Part shown: in pieces, positions 14,205 through 21,570 of the stretch | Layout: every line of letters begins with the position of its first letter | Position numbering within the stretch: the first letter of the stretch is position 1 | NCBI GenBank assembly: GCA_017473335.1 | Contig: JAFULN010000017.1 | Location: 1-36,615 of the forward strand | Origin: Erysipelotrichaceae bacterium | GTDB taxonomy: Bacteria; Bacillota_I; Bacilli_A; Erysipelotrichales; Erysipelotrichaceae | Length of the DNA: 36,615 bases | Direction: 5' to 3' | Position numbers and translations under genes: made by a program | Notes under the pieces: model-generated | The model's input: the letters and a program-made list of their open reading frames with translations, nothing else | Told to the model about the DNA's origin: nothing | Databases searched by the model: none

Positions 14205-14510
14205 ATGTCAGCAATCAACATCAACAAAAACAATTTCCACAGCGAAGTGCTCAACTCCGACAAAAAAGTTCTCATTGATTTTTGGGCTCCATGGTGCGGT
14301 CCATGCAGAATGGTTGTTCCACTGATTGATGAAATCGCATCAGAAAGAGAAGATATCAAGGTTGTGAAAATCAACATTGACGAAAATTCTGAACTAGCAA
14401 ACCAATATAATGTCTATTCGATTCCAACACTTATGGTGATGGAACATGGTAAAATCATCAATAGAGCTATGGGATATCGCCCTAAGAAAGCAATTCTTGA
14501 CTTGATTTAA
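14205..14510 (+). CDS. trxA: Thioredoxin
   Basis: A 101-residue cytosolic protein disulfide reductase. The redox site WCGPC (C31, C34) follows LIDFWAP, and the cis-proline segment is YSIPTLMV; both are canonical. The start has AGGAGG seven bases upstream. It is monocistronic, with an upstream CRP-like dyad and a strong downstream terminator shared with the convergent Crp/Fnr-family gene. No thioredoxin reductase is adjacent. Confidence 0.96.
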   Translation: MSAININKNNFHSEVLNSDKKVLIDFWAPWCGPCRMVVPLIDEIASEREDIKVVKINIDENSELANQYNVYSIPTLMVMEHGKIINRAMGYRPKKAILDLI

Positions 14511-14513
14511 TCA

Positions 14514-14543
14514 AATTGCCCCATCTACTATGATGGGGCAATT
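14514..14543. terminator. Bidirectional terminator between trxA and the Crp/Fnr-family gene
   Basis: Perfect 12-bp arms AATTGCCCCATC / GATGGGGCAATT with a 6-nt loop sit between two convergent stop codons. The right arm abuts the Crp/Fnr stop. Confidence 0.85.
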
Positions 14544-15200
14544 CTATTCACTTAATTCTTCAAGCCTTTCATAATCTAGAAGTTCAATACTTCCTCTAGA
14601 CAATTGAACAAGTCCTTCTTCTTGAAAATACTTTAACATACGTGATATTACTTCTCTTTGAGAACCAAGATGGTTAGCTATTTTTTCATGCGTTATTTTA
14701 AGTGTTTCTGTTTCTTCAAGCAATGATTCTTCTACTAAAAAAGCTGCAAGGCGCTTATCCAAGCTCTTCCACATGATTTGTTCCATCAGCCACATCACTT
14801 CAGAAAATCGTGAAGACATGATTTCATTGATGTAATTAGCAAAAACTACTGATTTCTTCATCAAATAGTCAGCTGTATCAAAAGGGATAACCCAGAATTC
14901 CGTCTCTTTTTCAGCTTCAATCGTAAGCTCAAACTGTATTGATTTCATCATGCACGATGCTGAAAACAAGCACACATCACACTCAAACAAGCGATACAAA
15001 GTAATTTCTTTTCCTTCTTCAGAAAGTGAATAAGCTCTCAATTGGCCTGATTTAATCACCAGAAGTCCTGTGCAGTCCAAATCTCCTTGGTGAATCAAAG
15101 TCTGTTTTTTCACTTTTCGTAAAATCAGACTTGATTCAATCATATCCTGTTCTTCTTTTGAACATTGACTCCATATTCTAAAATACTCTTTAAAACTCAT
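14544..15200 (-). CDS. Crp/Fnr family transcriptional regulator
   Basis: A 218-residue regulator with an N-terminal cyclic-nucleotide-type beta barrel (about 20-130, LIHQGDLDCTGLLVIKSGQL and ITLYRLFECDVCLFSASC), a dimerisation helix, and a C-terminal winged helix. The recognition helix reads SQREVISRMLKYF; its R-E-x-x-S-R spacing matches the CRP/FNR residues that read TGTGA half-sites. Cysteines in DVCLFSASCMM are not arranged like the FNR iron-sulfur ligands, so the signal is unknown. The gene is convergent with trxA, whose promoter carries a TGTGA/TCACA dyad, a plausible target. Confidence 0.9.
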   Translation of the reverse strand: MSFKEYFRIWSQCSKEEQDMIESSLILRKVKKQTLIHQGDLDCTGLLVIKSGQLRAYSLSEEGKEITLYRLFECDVCLFSASCMMKSIQFELTIEAEKETEFWVIPFDTADYLMKKSVVFANYINEIMSSRFSEVMWLMEQIMWKSLDKRLAAFLVEESLLEETETLKITHEKIANHLGSQREVISRMLKYFQEEGLVQLSRGSIELLDYERLEELSE

Positions 15201-15288
15201 GTTTCACCTTTAAAAATATTCATTTATAATACTGTTATAATCGAATTAAAACAAAAACTCAAGAACTTTACTAAACTGGAGGATTTTT

Positions 15289-15849
15289 ATGTACCCTGTT
15301 GCTTCCCCTTTTACTTTTCTTAATCGAATTGAAGAAATTGAAATGAACATTCAAGATAAACGATGGCAGTCTGCTTTGGCGCTCGCTTTGACCATTCCTG
15401 ATATATGCGGAGGTATTGCTTTTTCAGAGCTAGTAAGAAAGTATCGTGATGGAAGAATCATGGTTGATCGAAATAGAAGACCTTTACGAGATATCGGTCA
15501 TCAGTATATCAAATGGTTTGATGAATATGCCTCAAATTTCTTTATCAGTGAAAGTACTGATTATCCATATATCTGTGGAAAAAGATGCTGGCAGTTAAGA
15601 TGCGAATATTTGCATCAAAACAAAGGATTTGACAACCAGGATGAAGATGAAGTTCATTTCTACCTTGGTGTCAACTGTTCCTCATCCATCTGCAGCAACC
15701 CATATGATACGATGACATCAATCCATATCGATATCAAAGAATTCTGTATCAGAATGACACAAGCAGCAAGAGCCTATTACAATTTAATGAAAGATGAAGC
15801 AGACTTCACTATGTATCATACTCCTGTGCTAGATTTCACCCAAAGTTAA
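15289..15849 (+). CDS. Unknown protein with a HEPN-like Rx4H motif
   Basis: A 186-residue soluble protein that I do not recognise as a named family. GGAGG six bases before the ATG supports the start. Visible features are a helical N-terminus with ALALALTIPDICGG, and RCEYLH (R104, H109), which fits the Rx4-6H pattern of HEPN-fold ribonucleases and HEPN toxins, preceded by YICGKRCWQ. No transmembrane segment or signal peptide is seen. It is divergent from the Crp/Fnr-family gene across an 88-bp gap and ends in its own terminator. A role in RNA cleavage or defence is only a hypothesis; no antitoxin-like partner is adjacent. Confidence 0.7.
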   Translation: MYPVASPFTFLNRIEEIEMNIQDKRWQSALALALTIPDICGGIAFSELVRKYRDGRIMVDRNRRPLRDIGHQYIKWFDEYASNFFISESTDYPYICGKRCWQLRCEYLHQNKGFDNQDEDEVHFYLGVNCSSSICSNPYDTMTSIHIDIKEFCIRMTQAARAYYNLMKDEADFTMYHTPVLDFTQS

Positions 15850-15885
15850 TTAAATTATATTCAAAAACACGCCACATTACCAAAT

Positions 15886-15922
15886 AAAGCGGAAGAATCG
15901 ATGCGATTCTCCCGCTTTTTTT
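15886..15922 (+). terminator. Terminator of the 186-aa unknown gene
   Basis: The 15-bp arms (15886-15900 and 15904-15918, one mismatch) contain AAAGCGG / CCGCTTT and run into seven T residues. Confidence 0.85.
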
Positions 15923-16028
15923 CATCTTTTTGGATGTGCCCACACGGTAGTTTAATCTGAGCTTGATTTCACCCACACGCTAGTTCACATTACCATTTTT
16001 TCGCATTCCAGTAAATAAAATGAAAGAA

Positions 16029-16109
16029 CCGTAGGACATACGGGATAACTCAAAGTGACCAAAATCAAAAGACTCCTTGACTAAAAGCACCCACTTCTAT
16101 AAGCGGTGC
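16029..16109 (-). terminator. Tandem hairpins after the phn operon
   Basis: Reading the minus strand, the first hairpin (16109-16087, arms GCACCGCTT / AAGTGGGTGC) is followed by TTTTAG. A second, CCGTA-N5-TACGG (16044-16029), follows. Together they probably end the phnE transcript. The rest of 15923-16125 shows only a 14-bp repeat at 15939 and 15972. Confidence 0.55.
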
Positions 16110-16125
16110 AAGCACGTCACGATCA

Positions 16126-16947
16126 CTATTCTCCAGTAGCCAGTTTTTTTCTGATTTTTGTTGAAATAAATTCAAGAGAAAGAACCAGCACTACTAGCCC
16201 TAGCAGATATGCTCCACAATCATGCCATCTTCGTCCATTAATAGAGAAAATAAGTTCAGCTCCAATACCTCCAGCAGCACAAAGCCCAAGAACTGTTGCA
16301 TTTTTCACATTGATATCCAATCTATAAATAATGGTAGAAAGAATATTTGATGAGAGCTGCGGAATAATTCCATAGCGAACTTTCTGAAATGTTGAACATC
16401 CCGAAGCATCTAGTGCTTCGATGACTCCCTTATCCACATCCTCAATCGCTTCAATCAAAAGTTTAGTCAACATTCCCATAGATGAAATAGACATTGTCAA
16501 AACCCCCGCAAAAGGACCAGTTCCTACTATTTTAACAAAAATGATTCCGTATAGTACTGTCGGAAAACCTCTTAATATTGAGATAATAGTTAACCCAATA
16601 TAAGCACAAGTACTATTCGTTACATTTCTTGATGAAAAGAATGCAAACGGCAAAGCCAGTACAGCACCAACCAGTGTTCCTAAAAATGCAATTGCGAAAG
16701 TTTCAACCAAAAGATATGGAACACAGCTTTCTTCAAGTGAAAACAGCTTTTCAACATTTGGGGACAAAATACCAGAAACTGCATTTTTAGCTAAAACAAA
16801 TCCCATATCGCTAAGACCTTTAAAGGTACAGATATAAGAAGTCAAAAAGTAAAGCCCAATGATCCCAGCAAACAGAGCAATAAAGAAAGGAAGTGAATTT
16901 GGATACCTTTCATATTGTTTTTGAACAGTTAATTTTTTATCAGTCAT
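16126..16947 (-). CDS. phnE: Phosphonate ABC transporter permease (second PhnE)
   Basis: A 273-residue inner-membrane permease of the PhnE family. It has an N-terminal helix, a large loop, and the binding-protein-dependent permease core with the EAA-like motif IEALDASGCSTFQKVRYGIIPQ that contacts the ATPase. Its start overlaps the stop of the first phnE by one base. It shares AAGGIGAEL with the first permease's GAGGIGVKL, so the two are homologous and probably form a heterodimeric channel. Confidence 0.92.
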   Translation of the reverse strand: MTDKKLTVQKQYERYPNSLPFFIALFAGIIGLYFLTSYICTFKGLSDMGFVLAKNAVSGILSPNVEKLFSLEESCVPYLLVETFAIAFLGTLVGAVLALPFAFFSSRNVTNSTCAYIGLTIISILRGFPTVLYGIIFVKIVGTGPFAGVLTMSISSMGMLTKLLIEAIEDVDKGVIEALDASGCSTFQKVRYGIIPQLSSNILSTIIYRLDINVKNATVLGLCAAGGIGAELIFSINGRRWHDCGAYLLGLVVLVLSLEFISTKIRKKLATGE

Positions 16948-17777
16948 TATCCATTCACCAGCTTCTTTCTTAATTCACGTGAAATCGTTTCAACAACAAC
17001 CACTACAACAATCAGCACAAGAACTAAAAGTCCTGTACGTTCATAATCCATATTTGCAATCGTATCATTCAATTTCACGCCAATTCCGCCTGCACCTACA
17101 TATCCTAAAATTGCAGCAGAGCGAATATTCATTTCAAAGCAATAAAGGACTGTTGACCAGTAAAACCCTTTAATCTGAGGCCAAATTGCCTTGATCATAC
17201 ATTTAGCTCTTGAAGCGCCTGTAGATTCAAGTGCTTCATAAGCACCCATATCGACTGTTTCAATATGTTCATACAACATTTTTACAGCAACAGTGTAAGT
17301 GAAAATTGCAGTAGCTAATGTTCCAGAAGTTGTACCATAACCAATAATCAGTGACAGCAGCAATGCGTACACCAAAGTTGGTAATGTTCTAAAAATACTT
17401 AAAACACTGCGATGCACTAAAATATAATACTTATTAAGTTTAAAATTATTAGACAAATAAAAACTCATAGGAAGTGCTAGAATCATTCCAAAAGCAGAAC
17501 CTACAAATGAAATGATAATTGTATCCAGCATTGCTTGACGAGCCGTTTCCCAATAAGACCACTTTGGATCCAGCATACGCAAAACAAAAGACCAGCCTTT
17601 TGTAAAACGTTTAAAAAACTTCGCAAAGTCAACATCTGTAATCACAGCACAGATGAAGATAAGAATTAGAATTCCAATGATGATATAAGGCGTGCTGTTA
17701 AATTTTTCTTTAACCTTTTTTCCATTTGATAATTCGTGGGTATCAGGTACAAAAATATGCAGCAGATCCTTAAGCAT
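16947..17777 (-). CDS. phnE: Phosphonate ABC transporter permease (first PhnE)
   Basis: A 276-residue membrane permease, homologous to the next gene. An N-terminal helix (TPYIIIGILILIFICAVI) precedes the core LDTIIISFVGSAFGMILALPMSFYLSNN. The EAA-type loop YEALESTGASRAKCMIKAIWPQ is clear. It overlaps phnC by 8 bp, showing one operon with coupled translation. Two separate PhnE permeases per importer is a common arrangement in Bacillota. Confidence 0.93.
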   Translation of the reverse strand: MLKDLLHIFVPDTHELSNGKKVKEKFNSTPYIIIGILILIFICAVITDVDFAKFFKRFTKGWSFVLRMLDPKWSYWETARQAMLDTIIISFVGSAFGMILALPMSFYLSNNFKLNKYYILVHRSVLSIFRTLPTLVYALLLSLIIGYGTTSGTLATAIFTYTVAVKMLYEHIETVDMGAYEALESTGASRAKCMIKAIWPQIKGFYWSTVLYCFEMNIRSAAILGYVGAGGIGVKLNDTIANMDYERTGLLVLVLIVVVVVVETISRELRKKLVNG

Positions 17778-18546
17778 CTTTTTTCTCCTTCATCAGTTCA
17801 TCATCTTTGAGTTCACGTCCATAAATCATTCTCAAAACTTCATCATTAACTCCACTTACCGGTCCATCATACACAATTTTTCCAGCCTGAATACCAATGA
17901 TGCGATTTGTGTATTGCAAAGCTAAGTCAACGTGATGAATGTTGATGATTACCGTAATATTCATCTCTTTATTGATGCGCTGGAAGTCTTCCATAACAAC
18001 ATCTGCCATGACCGGATCCAGTGAAGCAACCGGTTCATCTGCAAGAATGATTTCTGGATTTTGTGCAAGCGTTCTTGCCAGGGCAACACGCTGCATTTGA
18101 CCACCAGATAGCTGATCTGCACGTGTATAAGCCTTATCCAGAATTCCCACTTTATCCAAGGCTTCTAAAGCTTCAATTTTATCTTTCTTCGAATATAATC
18201 CTAACAATGTGCGAAACAGCGACATGTCCGCAACTTTTGCAGAAAGAACATTGTTAATTACGGATGTACGAGTGACAAGATTAAATGACTGAAAGACCAT
18301 TCCAATCTTTCTTCTGAATTTTCGCAAAGCTTTACCTTTTAATGATGAAACATCAACTCCATTAACAGTTAATGTACCTTCAGTTGTATCAATCATTTTA
18401 TTAACTGTACGAATCAAAGTTGATTTGCCTGCACCTGACAAACCAATAATCCCTACAAACTCTCCCTGTTCAATCTGAAGACTGACATCATCAAGTGCTT
18501 TAACACCATTTGGATATACTTTTGAAACATGATTGAATTCAATCAT
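17770..18546 (-). CDS. phnC: Phosphonate ABC transporter ATP-binding protein
   Basis: A 258-residue ABC ATPase powering phosphonate-type uptake. Walker A is GLSGAGKST (35-43), the signature is LSGGQMQR, and Walker B is ILADEPVASLD. Its length and the order D-C-E-E match PhnC of phosphonate/phosphite importers. The start has GGGGG seven bases upstream and lies after a strong hairpin that separates it from phnD. Confidence 0.95.
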   Translation of the reverse strand: MIEFNHVSKVYPNGVKALDDVSLQIEQGEFVGIIGLSGAGKSTLIRTVNKMIDTTEGTLTVNGVDVSSLKGKALRKFRRKIGMVFQSFNLVTRTSVINNVLSAKVADMSLFRTLLGLYSKKDKIEALEALDKVGILDKAYTRADQLSGGQMQRVALARTLAQNPEIILADEPVASLDPVMADVVMEDFQRINKEMNITVIINIHHVDLALQYTNRIIGIQAGKIVYDGPVSGVNDEVLRMIYGRELKDDELMKEKKDA

Positions 18547-18571
18547 TACGTATCCCCCTTCTTTTTAGTAA

Positions 18572-18595
18572 AGGAGGAGCTGCTAAGCTCCTCCT
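18572..18595 (-). promoter_or_regulatory. Intercistronic hairpin between phnD and phnC
   Basis: Perfect 10-bp arms AGGAGGAGCT / AGCTCCTCCT with a 4-nt loop lie in the 67-bp gap. There is no good U-tract on the minus strand. A role in stabilising the phnD message, or in partial termination so that the binding protein exceeds the ATPase, is likely. Confidence 0.55.
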
Positions 18596-18613
18596 AATAA
18601 TCAGTATAAAGAA

Positions 18614-19717
18614 TTACTTTTCAGCAAACAGAGCAGTAACTGCACGGAAGCCGTCGTACTGTTCATCTGTACCAAGAACATAACCCGTATGGCTGTATGG
18701 AGCAACACAAGCTTTACCTTCATCTGTCTGAATCAAAGACAGGAATGAATCCTGGATTGCCTTCAGGAAATCTTCAGTCAGTTTTTCATCAGAACCATAA
18801 GAAATTGTATCATTCATGATCATATCAGAAACACCAATAACCTTAACCAGATCGAAGATAGTTTCATAATCTGTATAGAAGCCTTCAGCTTTCAGTGCAT
18901 TCAGTGCATCTGTAGAAGCAGCATCCTTACGAACATCTGCATAACCGAAAGTAATATCGCAGTTGCCCTGCAGCAGCAGTTCCATATTACCTGCATAGTT
19001 TCCATCAGGAATTACGTTTTCAACATCAGCAAGAGTGATTGTCTTTCCAGCTTCTTCACCAAAATTGTTGTTCAGCCAAGCACTTGGATACTTAAATGAT
19101 GCACCAGATGTAGCAGAGCCAGAAGCTACTGTAGCAGTTCTGACATCTTCCCAAGTCAATGTACCTTCCATTGCCTTGTTGTAAAGATCTGCACCTTTTT
19201 CAGTTCCGATATTTACATAAACCAAAGAACGATATCCACCAGCAACTTCAGTTGAATCAGTTACAGGACCCTTGTTCCAGTCTTTCCAGTCAGCACCCTT
19301 AGATTCTGATTCAATGTCAACAGATACAGCAGCACGTGAGCTTACTAGAAGCAGATTTACATCTTCAGGATAAGTATCATGAGCAGTTACATAGTTACCA
19401 GCTGGAATAAAGCCCAGGTCAATAGAACCGGCAGCAAGTCCTTCACCAACAACTTCATAGTTGTTTCCTACTTCAATATTAATTGTAGAAACATTAAATC
19501 CACGAGACAGCAATTCATCTTTCAAAATTGTCTTCAGAGGTTCAGCAGCAGCCAAAATGTCAGCAGCATCCTTACTTGGAACAAAAGCAATGTTCAATTC
19601 TTCTACGATTTTGTTTCCATCAGAATCTACATTTTCATCCTGCTTTGGCTCTGATGAGCAAGCAGCCATAGACAGCGCCAGAACGGCACTCAGTAGTAAA
19701 GCAAACAATTTTTTCAT
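18614..19717 (-). CDS. phnD: Phosphonate-type substrate-binding lipoprotein
   Basis: A 367-residue extracytoplasmic binding protein anchored by lipid. The signal peptide ends at the lipobox MAAC (C20). The mature part has the PhnD/PtxB fold: LNIAFVPSKDAADILAAAEPL, then GSIDLGFIPAGNYVTAH and the SGSATSGASFKYPSAWL ligand-binding turn that contacts the phosphonate oxygens in family members. It heads the phn operon and has its own promoter. No C-P lyase, phnX or ptxD gene is in the window, so the ligand could be a phosphonate, phosphite or methylphosphonate. Confidence 0.93.
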   Translation of the reverse strand: MKKLFALLLSAVLALSMAACSSEPKQDENVDSDGNKIVEELNIAFVPSKDAADILAAAEPLKTILKDELLSRGFNVSTINIEVGNNYEVVGEGLAAGSIDLGFIPAGNYVTAHDTYPEDVNLLLVSSRAAVSVDIESESKGADWKDWNKGPVTDSTEVAGGYRSLVYVNIGTEKGADLYNKAMEGTLTWEDVRTATVASGSATSGASFKYPSAWLNNNFGEEAGKTITLADVENVIPDGNYAGNMELLLQGNCDITFGYADVRKDAASTDALNALKAEGFYTDYETIFDLVKVIGVSDMIMNDTISYGSDEKLTEDFLKAIQDSFLSLIQTDEGKACVAPYSHTGYVLGTDEQYDGFRAVTALFAEK

Positions 19718-19747
19718 ATTCCTTTTCCTCCCTTGTTTACCTGTTTA

Positions 19748-19777
19748 AGTATAGCACATCTTCAAAAAAAATGTAAA
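19748..19777 (-). promoter_or_regulatory. Promoter of the phn operon
   Basis: TTTACA (19777-19772) and TATACT (19753-19748) with an 18-bp spacer lie about 30 bp upstream of phnD. I saw no Pho-box repeat. Confidence 0.5.
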
Positions 19778-19845
19778 ACTTACTTAATACTTTTATACCT
19801 CAACAGTGTTTTTCATCTATATATTGTATTTATCAATTGAAATAA

Positions 19846-20067
19846 TTGCCTTACTTTACTATATCAGTTATTCAAATATGTCAAAAAAATAGATTAAAAC
19901 TGATAATTCAATTTGCTTTTAATTATCTAAATGAAAAATCATTCTCTGAAATTCTAAAGGATTCAGGTTATACAATTCTAGAAACCCATATCACAGGTGA
20001 TGCACGTACTAATCGTGCAACAGAACAGTTGCTGGATATCGTGATGAAAAAGATGAATAGACAATAA
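19846..20067 (+). pseudogene. Probable C-terminal gene remnant, family unknown
   Basis: An open frame of 73 codons with no Shine-Dalgarno before its ATG. From about residue 15 it reads like the soluble C-terminus of a larger enzyme (YLNEKSFSEILKDSGYTI, then THITGDARTNRATEQLL). I cannot name the family. It fills most of the 446-bp gap between phnD and the alcohol dehydrogenase, and the rest of the gap holds the phn promoter and a terminator. Interpretation as a decayed gene is inference. Confidence 0.35.
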
Positions 20068-20100
20068 GTCTGCTAGGATGAATGCTGAAATACTTGAGAA

Positions 20101-20131
20101 AAATCCCTCTACACAATACGTAGAGGGATTT
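20101..20131. terminator. Terminator after the alcohol dehydrogenase
   Basis: Perfect 12-bp arms AAATCCCTCTAC / GTAGAGGGATTT with a 7-nt loop. The minus strand continues into TTTTTCTC, so it serves the dehydrogenase gene and could also act on the plus strand. Confidence 0.8.
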
Positions 20132-20163
20132 CAATTGATTATTATCAGCTGAAAAATGTGAAA

Positions 20164-21309
20164 TTACATTAATTTACGGAACATTTCTTCAAACTGTTCC
20201 AATGTTGCTGGTTTTGGATTACCAGGTGCGCAAGCATCAGCTGCAGCTGATTCGCACAGGAATGGCAGATCTTCTTCTGCAAGCTTTTCAAGTTTAGTAG
20301 GAATACCTACATCAACAGACAACTGCTGAACTGCATCGATTGCAGCTTTTCTATAAGTTTCTGCATCCATGCCTGTTGTATCAACACCGAATGCTTCTGC
20401 AATTGCTTTATACTTTTCGCCTGTACATTCTTTATTGAAGTCCATAACGATTGGCAGCATCATAGCGCATGCAACACCATGTGGTGTATCATATACAGCA
20501 CCCAATGTATGTGCCATAGAATGAGCAATTCCCAAACCTACGTTAGAATAAGCCATTGCTGTTACATACTGTGCAAGAGCCATACCTTCACGTCCATCAG
20601 GATCGTTAGCAACAGCAGCACGAAGGTTTTTCGCAATTAATTTAATTGCTTCCAGATTCAGGCAATCAGAAAGTGCCCAAGCTGCACCAGTTGTATAACC
20701 TTCAATCGCATGAGTCAAAGCATCCATACCTGTTGAAGCTGTAAGTCCTTTTGGCATAGAAGCCATCATATCTGGGTCTACTACAGCGATATCAGGAATA
20801 TCATTGTGGTCTACACATACAAATTTACGTTTCTTTTCAACATCTGTAATAACATAGTTGATAGTAGCTTCAGCCCCTGTACCACCTGTTGTAGGTACTG
20901 CAATTGTGAATACTGTACGATTCTTTGTAGGAGCAACACCTTCAAGAGAACGAACATCATAATATTCAGGATTATTAACGATAATTCCGATTCCTTTTCC
21001 TGTGTCCATAGAAGAACCGCCGCCAATTGTAATCATCATGTCAGCACCGCTTGCTCTATAAGCATCTACACCATGCTGTACATTTTCAATTGTTGGATTT
21101 GGTTTAATATCAGTATACAGTTCATAAGCGATTCCATTCTGATCAAGAAGATCAGTTACTTTTGATGTTACACCAAATTTAACTAAGTCTGGGTCAGATG
21201 CAACAAATGCTTTTTTGAACCCTTTTGATTTGATGATGCCAGGAATTTCATTGATAGCACCATGTCCGTGGTAAGAAATGCCATTTAATACGAAACGATT
21301 TACTGCCAT
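20164..21309 (-). CDS. fucO: Iron-containing alcohol dehydrogenase, FucO-like (lactaldehyde reductase)
   Basis: A 381-residue group III (iron) alcohol dehydrogenase that reduces lactaldehyde or related aldehydes with NADH, giving 1,2-propanediol. Residue-level similarity to E. coli FucO is extensive (ADVRSLEG-type DVRSLEG, TINYVITD, KRKFVCVDHNDIP, NVGLGIAHSMAH). The GGGSSMDTGKGIG loop binds NAD. Metal ligands are in GMDALTHAIEG (D, H), GIAHSMAH (H) and DTPHG (H). It is monocistronic, with a good promoter, a Rex-like dyad and a terminator. No fucose genes are adjacent, so it may serve general redox balance. Confidence 0.93.
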   Translation of the reverse strand: MAVNRFVLNGISYHGHGAINEIPGIIKSKGFKKAFVASDPDLVKFGVTSKVTDLLDQNGIAYELYTDIKPNPTIENVQHGVDAYRASGADMMITIGGGSSMDTGKGIGIIVNNPEYYDVRSLEGVAPTKNRTVFTIAVPTTGGTGAEATINYVITDVEKKRKFVCVDHNDIPDIAVVDPDMMASMPKGLTASTGMDALTHAIEGYTTGAAWALSDCLNLEAIKLIAKNLRAAVANDPDGREGMALAQYVTAMAYSNVGLGIAHSMAHTLGAVYDTPHGVACAMMLPIVMDFNKECTGEKYKAIAEAFGVDTTGMDAETYRKAAIDAVQQLSVDVGIPTKLEKLAEEDLPFLCESAAADACAPGNPKPATLEQFEEMFRKLM

Positions 21310-21328
21310 AAGTATGCCTCCTTAACTT

Positions 21329-21378
21329 GAGAAAATTTTCTCTAATAAAATTATATTTCCTGCCTTTTCAAAAGTCAA
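21329..21378 (-). promoter_or_regulatory. fucO promoter with a Rex-like operator
   Basis: TTGACT (21378-21373) and TATAAT (21355-21350) are 17 bp apart. Immediately downstream lies the perfect palindrome GAGAAAATTTTCTC (21329-21342), embedded in TTGAGAA-N4-TTCTCTA. This resembles the Rex consensus TTGTGAA-N4-TTCACAA at 11 of 14 fixed positions. A repressor bound there would block initiation. Confidence 0.55.
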
Positions 21379-21485
21379 ATTATTCATCTAGAATTTCTGA
21401 AAAAACAATACATTCATGTGTAAAGCGATGAACTCAGATTATTCAAAAGACTGAACAAATAAATCAAGGAGAACATGTGAAAAAA

Positions 21486-21518
21486 GAAAAGCCAACTGGA
21501 GATGATCCAATTGACTTT
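21486..21518 (-). terminator. Terminator of the first flavinylated reductase
   Basis: On the minus strand, 13-nt arms AAAGTCAATTGGA / TCCAGTTGGCTTT pair with two G-U wobbles and are followed by TTCTTTTTT. Confidence 0.7.
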
Positions 21519-21570
21519 CCATTTCTATGTTCTCTTGTTATATTAAGAGTTTTTCATTTCAAGACAGAAA

